64,000 nt of DNA from Mercenaria mercenaria (Eukaryota > Mollusca > Bivalvia > Venerida > Veneridae), in NCBI RefSeq assembly GCF_021730395.1, contig NC_069362.1:40814501-40878500 (forward strand), in the 5' to 3' direction. The translations under genes and the position numbers were made by a program. This document shows, in pieces, positions 24,558-39,500 of this stretch (position 1 is its first letter; the number at the start of each line of letters is the position of its first letter). Under the pieces are notes generated by a model. That model did no database searches. It was not told where the DNA came from and saw only the letters and a program-made list of their open reading frames with translations.

Positions 24558-27500
24558 CTGAAAAACATGAATCATATGTAAGTTTAGAAATATATGGTGA
24601 TTTTGAGACCTGTGATTATAAAACCAAAGTTTCAAGAAAAGTGTAAGAACGCAACCTTACCACTGATCAATTTCAAAGTTATGCTCTAAAACAACTAGTA
24701 ACCCCAGTAAGCTCAACAGATTTAGATCACATGACATTTTAGATCATGGTGACAAACAGATACGGACATTTCCTGGCATTTTTTTTTATAGTATACGATG
24801 TCATAAGATTGCCAGTACTATGTAATATCACCCCAAGTGCACGCTATTTTAGACAAGATTTTTTTCCTAGAGAAAAGACAAGAATATCTATCCGTGGCGC
24901 ATGCTTGGACAAACATATTCTTTCCCTGCTAGGTAGCCAAGAATAAATCAGGAGCTTAGAGAAGACACAGAGGTCTATGTAAACATGCAAGCTGTTAGCA
25001 ACATGTATGTTCAATGTAAGCTTTAGAGTGCCTAAGTCTAATTTTTTCCACTCTCAATATTCTTAAGCTATTAAAAGAAACTCATACACAGATAAAGTAA
25101 ATATTTCAATACATATCAACCTAAAATTGTGTAGTTTTGATAACATCTATGATGTGTTTTTGTAAAGATCCATTTTTGTTCTATTAGTAAATGATTTCAT
25201 TTTTTTTACCAAAAAATAATCTAGTGCAAAGAGGTCAAAATTAAGGATTGACCATTTTACCTTGGCCTCATGTGGCTCTCTAAGAATGGCTACACGCTGA
25301 ACAGGGTCCTTCTTAGCCAGAAGTGATTTAGGTGTGTCCTTGAATGGTAGCACCTTCTGTAGGGATTTTGGTACAGATAATGGTGTGTAACTTTTTCCTT
25401 TCCTCTCAATTTTCTGTAAATATGACAAAATAAAAAGAATCAGGTATAAGCAGAAACTATGTTTAATACATAAAACATGTTTTATTTAGTAAAAGAGCAC
25501 AGGTTACTGTACAACACTGAGAAGTAATCATATCAAATAAATGATACATACTGCTAAGTCATTTATATTTATTTATAGGCATTAAGGTAGTTCCACACGT
25601 TTGAAAACTGGAAGTGATGGCATAATGTCACTTCATCGGATAACGTAGAATGAAGTCTGGATTCTGTATTTGGAAATAAGAAAAGTACATGACCCTATCT
25701 TTTTGTTATTTGTTGTATTTTCTAAGTTTATTATGAAACTTTGGGGGGAAAAATTATCCAAATGACTGTGCAGATCTACCTTAAATTTTGTTTGGGGGAA
25801 AAAAAAGATTTACGAGGAAATATTGTTAAATCATTAATATACTGGAGGACTAATTTAGACAGTCTTCACAGTTGTGTCTATCTGTAAAATTAAATTCAAC
25901 AAGCAATTACAATTTACTTTAATTTATCTTAAAAAGTCGAAAAAAACAAATCATATCTTCCCAACGTAGATTTTCCACAGAAACCACAATATCAAATGAT
26001 TTTGAAGTAAATTTGTGGAGTTCATATTTACAATAAAGACTAATGCAATATTTGTTTGTTGAAACTTAATTTCAGTTCAATTCTAAAGACTGACCAATCT
26101 AAGAAATTAAAAAAGAACCAGTCCAAATAACCAGGATTTTACAGCATCTAGCAAGTTATGCAAAATAAAAAATAAGACGGAACTGCCTGCGCTGTAAAAT
26201 AAAATTATTATGTACATGCAGCTTAACCTTTAGCTGGCGGCGAGTGATTTTGCGTTTGCGACCCTTCCATGCAGGCTGATCATGGTCTGCACTGTTTGCA
26301 ATTCAGTCAGAATCTTTTTTGATAAGCACCCCCTTTAACAGTTAATAGTACTGTCTAAATTGAATGATGGACCAGTCCAATTTAGAATTTTAGAAGGGTA
26401 AGGGTAAACTTACCTTATAAACAGAGTCATCTGAGAATTTGGGTTTCATGTTTTTCTCTCTGTGTAATTCACCAAGTGTTTTCAAACCTGTCCAGCCTTG
26501 TTTTTCACTCTTAGGTAATAATAGACTGGTTACCGGATTATAAAACTGAGGAACTTCAACTGGGTACCAGCTACGCAAAAACACAATATCTGTAAAACCA
26601 AAATGTCAAAGGTGTAAATAAAGTATGCAAGCTTAAAAGTACAAACATGGAAGGAATTTTATAAAAAAAAATAGTAAAAGGTACAGAACATAATCATGTC
26701 ATTGTGCTTCATACTGTAAAATCAATTAATTTCGTGGGCATGAAATTTCATGGTTTTGGTCAAAATGACAATTTTGTGGGGATATGAATTCGTGGATTTC
26801 AACTTTTCAATATAAAATGAATGAGAATTTTACTTGTTCGTTGGGATTAAATTTTGTGGATTGACTCAACCACGAAAATAAGTCCCCCAAGAATATTAAT
26901 GATTTAACAGTATACTGGTATGTACAATGAAGCCAAGGCTAGAAAAAAATAAATGCAGGAAATAAGCCACTCCTCCACAAAACTATTTGAGAAGAAAATA
27001 TGTATGCTGTATAGCTATATGTAACTTGTGTTACTGCTCATAATCTGATAACAAACAAGGCAAGAAAATCATATACTGAAAGCTTTAAAGGCCAATGACT
27101 CTTCTAAGATCACTTTTCTAGAATAATGTCCACAATGTATGCAGTAAGGCTTGATGTGTAAATACCAGCCAAGTTTTATGATACATAAAGAAACAATAAG
27201 ACTTAGTGTGAAAATCATACCACTTAATAAGATTTTATCTTCAAATGTAGCTCTAAATGCCCCTTCAGGTGTTTTAGCTGCCTTCTTGATTTGGCCTCTC
27301 ACCCCACTTACAGTACGAACACTTGCTCCTTCAAACTTGGCAACCTCTAACACAGAGTTGAACATACCCTATATATAAACAAATCAAGCTTAAATCTTCA
27401 CTTCAAAACAAAACATTCAACAACTTTTGCATGACAAGCATTTCTGAAATATCTGGGCTGTAGTTAAAGGTGGTCAATCACATTTAAGCTACATTTAATG

Positions 27501-30500
27501 ACATTTTTTACTTTTTGTATATTCTGGTAGAGAATTATTTAAGGAACAAAAAGACCGATTACATAGAGTTAGATTCCTATTTGAAATGTATATTTTATCA
27601 TTTTTATAAAATTTTGTAATTACTCCCCTTTAATATGAAAGTATATAAAAAGCTGGGTATTGCTTTTATTTCGATACAATGTCTAGTTTTACATTTGCAT
27701 TTGATAGACATATCAACTATTGAACAATCTGAACCAAAATGCAAGTTTAAAAGCTGTGTGTAGCTTCTGAATTCATTTATTTCCAATCTATCTTGGTTGC
27801 GCAACCAAGATAGGCAAAGGGAGGTAATAATAATTTTTCAAACTTGCGTTTCTAATGAATTCCATCTAAATACATAATTTTTAATGCAAATATTTTACAA
27901 ATATATTACAATATGTCTAATATTTATACATTCCCTTAAGCAAAGTATGTTTATCAAATTTATACTTATGATAAAATAACTCTATCTTGGTTGGGCAACC
28001 AGGATAGGAAAATGAAATTTTAAAAATACCTCCAGTGAAAATCTAATTTGTGTTAAGTGTTAAGTGTACATAAATGAGTGTAAATGATCAGATGCTAAAG
28101 TTTCGAACAAATCCGTTACATGGCCAAAATCTGATTATCCACCTTTAAATAAAATTCATCAATTGGAAAGGAAAATTCTGTGTTCAGTGAAAATGACCCT
28201 GATCACAGATACTCTAAAGACCCAATATTTCTTTATTCAATACATACACATCATCTTTTATTAAACAAGAGGACCATGATGGTCCTGAATCGCTCACCTG
28301 TCCCAACATGACCCAGTTTTGAACTGAGTATGACGTCGTTTTTTTTTCTCAATTATTTGACATAGTGACCTAGTTTTTGAGCTCATGTGACCCAGTTTTG
28401 AACTTGACCTAGATATCATAAAAAATGGACATTCAGACCAATTTTCATACAGATCCCATGAAAAATATGGCCTCTAGAGAGGTCACAAGGTTTTTTCATT
28501 ATTTGACCTACTGACCTAGTTATTGATGGCACGTGACCCAGTTTCAAACTTGACCTAGATATCATCAAGGTGAACATTCTGACTAATTTTCATGAAGATC
28601 CATTGAAAAGTATGGCCTCTAGAGAGGTCACAAGGTTTTTCTATTTTTAGACCTAATGACCTAGTTTTTGACTGCAGCTGACCCAGTTTCAAGCTTGACC
28701 TAGATATCATCAAGATGAACATTCAGACCAACTTTCATACAGATCCCATGAAAAATATGGCCTCTAGAGAGGTCACAAGGTTTTTCTATTATTTGACCTA
28801 GTGACCTAGTTTTTGAAGGCACATGACCCAGTTTCGAACCTGACCTAGATATCATCTAGGTGAACACTCTGACCAATTTTCATGAAGATCTTGTGAAAAA
28901 TATGGCCTCTAGAGAGGTCACAAGGTTTTTCTATTTTTAGACCTACTGACCTACTTTTTGGCCAAACGTGACCCAGTTTGGAAATTAACCTAGATATCAT
29001 CAAGGTGAACATTCTGACCAACTTTCATGAAGATCCATTAAAAATTATGGCCTCTAGAGTGGTCACAAGGTTTTTCTATTTTTAAACCTACTGACCTAGT
29101 TATTGGCCGCACATGACCCAGTTTCGAACTTAATCTAGATATCATCAAGGTGAACATTCTGACCAACTTTCATGAAGATCCATTGAAAATTATGGCCTCT
29201 AGAGTGGTCACAAGGTTTTTCTATTTTTAGACCTACTGACCTAGTTATTGGCCGCACATGACCCAGTTTCGAACTTGACCTAGAAATCATCATGGTGAAC
29301 ATTCTGACCAATTTTCATGAAGATCCATTGAAAAGTATGGCCTCTAGAGAGGTCACAAGGTTTTTCTATTTTTAGACCTAATGACCTAGTTTTTGACTGC
29401 AGCTGACCCAGTTTCAAGCTTGACCTAGATATCATCAAGATGAACATTCAGACCAACTTTCATACAGATCCCATGAAAAATATGGCCTCTAGAGAGGTCA
29501 CAAGGTTTTTCTATTATTTGACCTACTGACCTAGTTTTTGAAGGCACATGACCCAGTTTCGAACCTGACCTAGAAATCATCTAGGTGAACATTCTGACCA
29601 ATTTTCATGAAGATCTTGTGAAAATTATGGCCTCTAGAGAGGTCACAAGGTTTTTCTATTTTTAGACCTACTGACCTACTTTTTGGCCGCACGTGACCCA
29701 GTTTCGAACTTGACCTAGAATTTACCAAGATGAACATTCTGACCCATTTTCATAAAGATCCCATGAAAACTGTGACCTCTAGAGATGTCACAAGGAAAAG
29801 TTTACGCACGGACGACGGACGCTGCACGATCACAAAAGCTCACACTGTCACTTCATGACATGTGAGCTAAAAATCACTCTGCTGTAAAATTTAATGTGTT
29901 TTAGGATACTGCAAAAGCCCTCCACTCCCCCTCCTTAACTTTAAAATACCCAAAATTTAAGTGTTTCTTCAGCATGCTCCAATTACCCATGCCTTTACCC
30001 TCCTTACAGGGTCAGAGTGCTAGCCCCATTCCCGTTAGGAAAAGAAATGGCCTAATATGCTGAATTTGACCCCCAATCACAGTAATGATGTCTCAATATC
30101 TGAATTATGTATTTACCATGATGCCAGCCAGACAACTTGGTCAACACAATGTTAACATTTTTTTCAATCTTATTAATATTTAAGATTTAGTTACATATAC
30201 CTGGATAAAAGCAGTTTTGTTGTATATTTTCTGTGGTGTGCCCGTTAGTTTTAACTTCTTCACAATCTGCTGTGACTTGTCCAACTCTAAAACAACTCCT
30301 GTAGCTGCTATACGGAAATCCGCCTAGAAAGAAAATTTTAAAGATAATTCATCACTTAAAGTAGAAGCACCTTTACAGCTCACTGACCAAGCCCTTTACC
30401 TTGTGAAACAGGAAAATAAGATACAATACAGCATAGACAACTCATGGTTTCATGAAAATGCAGAAATTATATCAATAATGATTACAAGTTTTCTTCTGCA

Positions 30501-33500
30501 CATTGGAGAAATCAATTCATATATTAGATAGTCTGCTTAAACATGCTCATATGACTGGACAGGGTAACTGCAAGCATGGTTGGCATGAAACTGATAATGG
30601 AAACTAAAGATACTGACTGCCCAAATATAATTTCCGCATCATGAAAATAATTTTTTCATATAATATTTTGGAATATGGAATATCTTGTTGGTCAATAATA
30701 TGAAAGAAGGCAATGCCTCTATCGGGAATTGTTACAGTCCATCAGCTTGCCCAGAAATATGCATTTATATCAATTTAAAGGTAAATTTTAGAGTACAAAA
30801 CAATACTGCACATATTTGTACTGATGTGCAAGACGCTGCGGTTCGGACAAGTTATGTGGACGCTTATTACGCACAAGCAAAAAACATGTTCTTCCAAAAA
30901 ATCCAAAGTCAGACGCTCTGTGCACGTGCCGGAAGACCATATTTTATGATTCGATAGTATATCTCATTCGAGCCACGAAAATCGGTTGGATCGATTCTCT
31001 ATTAGTTTCAGGTAGGTTACAGAACAATTACTGACATCAACTCGATAATACAGTCATCTCTTTTTAAACCTAGTGACATTAATCAAATAAATGGGTTAAG
31101 TTAATATGTCATTTCTACACTCAATATCTTAAACAATAATTCTTACCGTTACATTAGCAACACTTTCAACAGCTAACAAACCAGTACCCTGAGGAGTTAT
31201 GGGACCTGAAAAATAAAAGTGAATTTCATGCAGGTTCTACCTATCCATTTGAAATTCGATTTTTTAATACTTTTCAAAACACTTTTGCCAGCAAAAGGGA
31301 AATTTTATTAGACCACAAAATACATAACAAAAGTATATAAAGAATTGTATAAAACTGCGCAATGGATAATGCATTGGAATAAAGAATCACTTCTTTGTCC
31401 ATTTTCAATTACACCAAGTTCAAAGCTGTTTTTGATAGACAGTTTTCAATAGTTGTTCCTGGAGTCTTCACAAGTACCCATTTTTTGGAAGTAACTGCCA
31501 GCCTCTTAATATAATGCTAAGGTGGAGAAATATAATATCAAAGACAATTCTTTTTCTGTCAATCGTCACATACGGGAAAATCATCACTTTTGCAGGGGAT
31601 TCATTTTCGTGGATTTTGCGTTTGAGTCAATCTCCAAAATTAAATCTTACCCTGCTAAATTTATATAATGAACTTGTCCATCTTTCAATTTGGTAAGTAC
31701 TATTAACTGTTAAAAGGTGTGCATACCAAAAACATACCGACTGAATGGCAAACAGTGCAGATCATGATCAAACTGTACAGATGTGCAGGCTGATCATGCT
31801 AGAGTGAGTACACTGGTTGCAAAGGCAGAACCAATCGGGTCCGGCATGACAAAGGTAAAATCTCTGCAAATAAGCAAAATACCCATCCATTTTACCTTCT
31901 AATTTTGAAACACACAAATTGGTATCACCAAAAATCAAATGATTTTACAGTACATAAATTTCTCATCCGAGGGTAAGACTACCAATCCTAGTGTTCTACC
32001 ATAATGGTCAAGCCAGTTGGGCTTATCAACTAGATTAACACAACTCACCCCAGAAACATGCATGACAATGTAGATGTTCTGGTGTATATTTCAGTAATCT
32101 GTTCCTCATATTGTGATCCTGTATAGAGTACAGGGGTATAGACTGGAATCTTCTCCAACCAAGTGAGAAAACGAGAGGATTTTTTGTCTTCAGTATCTTC
32201 TTGTGCCATCTATGCTTTTTCAATCTAGTCTGTAATAATCATATGACACAAATATTTCATCACAGAGTATATAATGACATGTGTTTACATTTGGATGCAT
32301 TTTTCATTTTTGATAGGGTATGTTAATATCCAAAACGTTCAAAAGCTTGTCCTTAATTAACACAATGTCATGCTGTCAGCGAATTTTTAGCATTAACATG
32401 TTTGTTTGATGTGAATATAATGCCATCTTTTAACATTATTTCAGCTATGTAACAGTTGTTCAGAGTACCTGGGTTTTGACTCATACTAAACTATTGTCTG
32501 CAAGTAACTGACAACTTCTCTACATGAATCAATGGTGGCAGACAAATGACTTCATACGTATTGACTACAAAGAAATTATCACACAAAACATTCCCTGCAC
32601 AGTACCCAAAGGTCAAACTTGCAACCTGTAGATTCACAGTCTTCTGCTCTACCTACTGAGCAACAAGGCAGGCATTCAGCATTTACAAAAACCTTCTAGA
32701 ATGTAGCCTGTAATGTATTAAATCTACAAGGACTATTTTTGCAACCTTTCTTAACATTACCATGGAAGACCAGTTAGTAGAATAAATTGATTTCTTGTAA
32801 CTTAAGTGAAATTGTCATATATTAAATTTTTCCTGGATCCCCATTTCCTGTCTTAAAATACTTTAAATGGAAGGTTTTCCTTCCACCTCTAATACTTACT
32901 TGTACATAACCAACAGTATTTTCTATGCTGAGCAAGCCTCCTAGGATGACTGGGTATGTAGCATCAAAGTTTGTGACAAACTCGCACGGGACCCCGTGTA
33001 TCTCTACCCTTACGTACATGCCAGGTCTAAAACCCTCATACTGAACCCGTAAATCATCATCCATGTCCTCAAACACTGAACGGTTCATCTGTAAAACAGA
33101 AAACAAACAGGTAAAATTCTATAAATTGATTCTCTACAATTACTGAAATTCTTTTGACCTACCAATTTGCAGCAAATAAAACAGTTCCCTAAAACCATGT
33201 TGTTATTTTTTTCACACACATAAAATTTAATATAAATGTTTACATAAAGTCAGCTTCCTTGAAGACTACTTTAAAGAAAACAACTGAACCCTTACCATGC
33301 TAAATTTCTAAAATGGACTGGTCCATCTTCCAATTAGGACAGTACCATTTATCCACTGAAGGGATGTTTACTGAAAATTTACTGTCAGACTGAATAGTGA
33401 ACAGTGCAGACCATGATCAGACTGCATGGATGTGCAGGCTGATCTTGTTCTACACTGATTGCAAAGGCAGAATCAATCGTGTCCAGCATGGTAAGGGTTA

Positions 33501-36500
33501 ATTAATGTCACTGTTATAAGGAGTTAGTATTGCATAACTTTGAAATACTGGAGCCTTTTACTTCTAAACTGTATTTTTATATCATTGCACAGAAAGACTG
33601 CATTTCAGCAAATACATTTTGTCAGTACCTTAGTTTTCAGACTCATGAGAGGATCCTCCTACAGTTCATACCTGTACTGACCCACAAGAAGCCAGCAAGG
33701 ACTCACCTTAGCCTGTTGTTCTAGCTCCTCTTTCCAATTATCATAGAACTCAGTGTCTCCCTTCATATCATACTGGGTGTCAAACATTTCCTTCAATTTA
33801 CGTTTTTTCTCCACACGCCTCTCCTCAGCAGTCATTTCAGACTTTTTCTTCTTCACTTCTGCAAATAGCATATTACCCAGTTACAATATAATAAAAATAA
33901 AGTTACAGTTTTTTTTTATAGACACCAAACTCAACTGAATCCCCTCCCCCGAAGTTTTTTTTGTAAAATTATGCAGATGCTTCCTGTTTACAGACTCACA
34001 TAATATTTCTTTCAACAAAACAACAGCTGTCACTAATGGTGACAAATGCCCCTGCAGCACCTTGACCTTTGACGTAGTGACCCCAAAGTCAGTAGGGATC
34101 GTGTACTCAATAAATACTATCAGCATGTGAAGTTTGAAGGTCCTGGGTGCAGTGGTTCGCGAGTAAAGTGCCTTCATGCAAAAAGTTAACACTGTGACGA
34201 AAAAACTAATATGCCTCCCTTCAGGGGCATAAAAAATAACAAGAAGTCCTTAGAATACAGTTGTGACTGCTCATAATTCTGGTTGCATTCTTTTTTTAAA
34301 ATACTGAAAATCTATACCATGTGGTGCATGCAGCCTCTAAAAAGCAAACAACAGAGTTTAAAGAGGTAAATTCATGTGGAAAGACACAAATGTCACAAAT
34401 GTAATTCTTTTTATCACATGTTAACTTTCACGTTGAAACATCAAAAATTCTACTTTCTTTTACTATATAAACAAGTCAATTTGACCAACATCTCCTATAC
34501 TATTAATGATCACTTTTAAGTAACGGCTTTATTACACTCCCACAATGTCAAGCATGTGATAATATGTTACTAATCAAATGATTTCATACTGGACCTGTTA
34601 TCTGTCAGAGGTGGTTTTACTTGTCCAAGGTCATAGAACAAATAATAAGACCAGTATTAAATCAAGTATTTCTGGTTTTAATAGCAGTATATTACCTAAC
34701 TGCAGAAATGCTTGGTGAACAAACAACTGGATACTTGAAATATTCTCCAAAAAGCTATGTTAATTATGTGGAATTTCAGTACCAGGACATGTCTCAAAAT
34801 AACAAGAGGACCATGATGGTCCTGAATCGCTCACCTCTTCCCACATGATCCAGTTTTGAGTATGACGTCGTTTTTTCTATTATTTGACATAGTGACCTAG
34901 TTTTTGAGCTCATGTGACCCAGTTTTGAACTTGACCTAGATATTATCAAGATAAAAATTCTGACCAATTTTCATGAAGATCCATTGGGAAATATGGTCTC
35001 TAGAGAGGTCACAAGGTTTTTCTATTATTTGACCTATTGACCTAGTTTTTTAAGGCACGTGACCCAGTTTCATTCTTGACCTAGATATCATCAAGGTGAA
35101 CATTCTGACCAATTTTCATGAAGATTTCATGAAATATATGGCCTTTAGAGAGGTCACAAGGTTTTTCTATTTTTAGACCTACTGACCTAGTTTTTGACCG
35201 CACATGACCCAGTTTCGAGCTTGACCTAGATATCATCAAGACGAACATTCAGACCAACTTTCATACAGATCCCATGAAAAATATGGCCATTAGAGAGGTC
35301 ACAAGGTTTTTCTATTATTTGACCTACTGACCTAGTTTTGGATGGCACGTGACCCAGTTTCGAATTTGACCTAGATATCATCAAGGTGAACATTCTGACC
35401 AATTTTCATGAAGATCTTGTGAAATATATGGCCTCTAGAAAGGTCACAAGGTTTTTCTATTTTTAGACCTACTGACCTAGTTTTTGACCGCACGTGACCC
35501 AGTTTCGAACTTGACCTAGATATCATCAAGGTGAACATTCTGACCAATTTTCATGAAGATCTTGAGAAATATATGGCCTCTAGAGAGGTCACAAGGTTTT
35601 TCTATTTTTAGACCTCCTGACCTAGTTTTTGAAGGCACATGACCCAGTTTCGAACTTGACCTAGATATCATCAAGGTGAACATTCTGACCAATTTTCATG
35701 AAGATTTTGTGAAATATATGGCCTCTAGAGAGGTCACAAGGTTTTTCTATTTTTAGACCTACTGACCTAGTTTTTGACCGCAGCTGACCCAGTTTCGAAC
35801 TTGACCTAGATATCATCAAGATGAACATTCTGACCAATTTTCATGAAGATCCATTGAAAATTATGGCCTCTAGAAAGGTCACAAGGTTTTTCTATTTTTA
35901 GACCTACTGACCTAGTTTTTGATGGCATGTGACCCAGTTTCGAACTTGACCTAGAATTTACCAAGATGAACATTCTGACCCATTTTCATAAAGATCCCAT
36001 GAAAAATGTGACCTCTAGAGTGGTCACAAGCAAAAGTTTACGGACGGACGCACGCACGCACGGACGCACGCACGGACGGACGACGGACGACAGACACCGC
36101 GCGATCACAAAAGCTCACCTTGTCACTTTGTGACAGGTGAGCTAAAAATAAAAAGGTATGTTACTTTTCTTTAAAAAATGTTTTTATAAGGAATTGAACA
36201 GTCCGGAGGTGTGGCTCCTTTATGCAGCCTTTTTCCAAAATAATTGTTTTCTAGAGTAATATACACATTTTTATATCCTATTCAAAATTCATACTGACAT
36301 ACAGCTGTGTTTGGTGCTGAATCAGTCTATCTAATATTGGATAGTTGAATAAGAAATGAAGAAACTTGTCCAGCTGGATAGAACAATACTACTTTTTTTC
36401 CACTATTAACCTGTAAGGAAAGACAGGGATTTTTTTCAGCCGTTTTTATAGCCGTTATTTGGCTATATTCCCAATACCAAAAAGTATGTGTTTTTCCCAA

Positions 36501-39500
36501 AATGAGTGCAAAAATTCCCAATGTACATTCTGAAAAAAATTTCATCAAAATTGCACAAATATTGACCAAATTATGGACAATTTTGTAATGGAAGTATATT
36601 AAAGAGGTTGTACAATGTGAAACAAGTGTATGAGAAAGTGCTTAAACACATCCTTACTATATCCTATTGGACTAAATATTTCCCAATTTGGAACATTTAT
36701 CCGTCAAAATTCCCGATTTTGAGGGTATAGGCTATGTTCCCAAATTAGCTAGAAAAAACCTGAAAGAACTTATCAGCACATACATTTCCAAGTACATGTA
36801 CTAAAATACTTCGCATTTTTTGTCATATCAAACTTATATATAGATAAATTGGAAATCCTGTCATAAGTAGGTATTATATGCCATTAAGACACAACCACAG
36901 ATACATTTGAATGCTTGCAGTTACTTAATAAACAACATTCAATCATACTTTGAGAGATATGATGGTTCAGCGATTAGCCCAGTTATATAAAATGACTATA
37001 CACATCAAGAATTACCTTCAGGTTGTTTATCTTTCTCTCCATCTGACCCCAATTCCTCCTCATCATCAATATCATCATCATCAGCTTCTTTTTTTCCTTT
37101 ATGTTGTTCTCCAGTCTCAAGATCTTCAAAATCTCCATATAACTCATCTGAAGGGAAATCAAACAATCAAACATATGCAGTATTAAGTTGCATCTATTTT
37201 GCTTTAACTCATACCGTTTTCCCATGTTTTTTTATTTTTTTATTTGTCAGGTAAAACATCACCGTGACACAGCAACTTTTCACCTTTGCGTGGTGCTGGA
37301 AGACCAAAGACGCCCTTCAGAGCATTATTTCAGGCATGGGAGGACACCTGGGTAGAACCAGCATCCTTTGACAAGCCAGCTTCCTCTTATGAAAGAATTT
37401 TACACCCAAAGTCAGAACCAACAGCCGTGAAGAGCAAGTGATTCCAAGAGGGCATATTTTACCACTTGCTCACAGATTTAAATATAACCCTTCTAATACA
37501 TAATGGTAAAAGTATAATACATAATATACCGGTACCTTTAAAGATGAAATACATAGGCAAAATTGAAAACTATATATAACATACAAGCATTCCTTAATTT
37601 GATGTCAAAACATCAGCCTTTATTTCAAATGTAATAATGTATCAAGTCTGCTGGCTTGCTTATAAATATTTCTACTAACACTCATAGCTATTTTGTACCA
37701 TTAATAATAAACAAGTCTTTAATCTATGCTAAGAATTGTAAATAATTCATGTCTCTCATTTGGTATAATGCCTCTTTGTAGGGGAATAGCAGAAAGTATA
37801 CTAAAAACTATTCCTAGAAGTTTTTAACATGTGTGTAAATATTCATCAAAAGCAACAAGCAACCATCCAACATACAATGTGAACTTGAAGAGGATTTATG
37901 ACAAACACGTAAAATTTACCATCTTTCTGTAACAATGCTTCAGCATCTTTATCCTCATCCCATTTCCCAGTGACAAAACAATCTGCTATCATCTCTTGTA
38001 TCTGTAAATATACAGAGAACTTCCATTTTCTATCAACTTTTTTATTTTGGCTAAACAGTAACCTTTTTTCAATGGTTTTTGGAATCACTCTCTAGTTTGC
38101 TTCCTGGAAAATCTTTTGCTTTGAGATCATATATTATAACTGAAATTATAGACCACTGACAAATGGCAACCTTAACCAGATTTCATGGTTATAAAATAGA
38201 ATTGTTGACCACTGTACAATGGCCTGTTTAACCAGACTACAATGTTCTAAAACTCAGTTTCAAGACCAGCTTAAGAATACAACATTTCCACAGGTCAACT
38301 TTTAGAAAGACTGTGAAATCACTGCATTTCTTGGGCATGGAATTTTGTCATTTTGCCTAAAAAAGTTTGCTTTATGGGATATGAACTCAGTTTTTTTTCT
38401 TTTTTTTTCTTTTTCTGTTACGTTCGTGTCTAATGTCGCACCAACACAATCATAGGTCATACACCGACTTTCTAGATTTGATGGTCTAGGTGGACCCAAG
38501 GTGCTCCTATGTGCATTATTTCCTTGTGAGCGGGCACCTGAGTAGAACAACTGACCTTCCATAAGACAGCTGAAAGGCTTCCTCACATGAAGAATTTAAC
38601 ATCTTAAGTGAGGCTTGAACCCAGGATATGAATTTCAATTTTTCAAGGTAAATTGAATAGGACATTAACTTGTTCATTGGAATCAAATTTTGTGGATTTT
38701 TGCAACCATGAAATTCAAAACAATTAGTCCCCAATAAATATTAATGATTATAAAGTAGCCAATCAGATGCTGAAGTTTAGAAACTGCGTTTTATAACCCT
38801 TAGCAATAGACCTGAACTCTGTATCCCCTGGTTGAGTGACCAGCATTTTATCCACTACAACACAGCTCCCCTAAACGGCTAAACGTTAAAGGTTACTGTT
38901 AATTTCAGACTCTTGATGGTTTCAAATCATCAGCATGAGGACAAAGCATATTAAGGTATTCAGTTTCAAATCAATATATAAGAAGTCCTGTGCTCATAAT
39001 TCTTATAAATACAGGACAGTTTCGTATGATCAGTTACAAGTTCTATTTAGAACTTAAATATGACTTTTCAACAAAGTTTTATCAATATAATGGTCATCAA
39101 TAAAGGTACCAGAGTTACCTGATTTCATATCAATTTCAGTCCAATAAATTAATGTTGATATTTTACCTTGTCTATATCTAACTGGATAAGTGTATTTTTT
39201 AGACATTTAGAGCAGTCAGTACTGTTGACAGCCACTCTATCGATGGCTTGAGCCTCGCTCTTCTCCTTCAGCACCTTAAACAGTCCACCAATCTCATCCT
39301 CATCTTCTTCATCACCTTGATCAGCTTCTTCAGCACCTGTCTCATCTGCAAAAAGTAAACATATTTAAAACTGTAAAAACAACCAATCAGCATGATGTAA
39401 ACAACCTGTCAGCAAGATGTAAACATCCCATCAGGAAGATGTAAACATCCCATCAGGATGGTGTAAAACATCCCATCAGGAAGATGTAAACAACCTGTCA

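Noticed and set aside
30685-30957. A 90-residue plus-strand open frame in a BMS1 intron
   Set aside because: No similarity recognised, opposite strand to the host gene, and no supporting signals.
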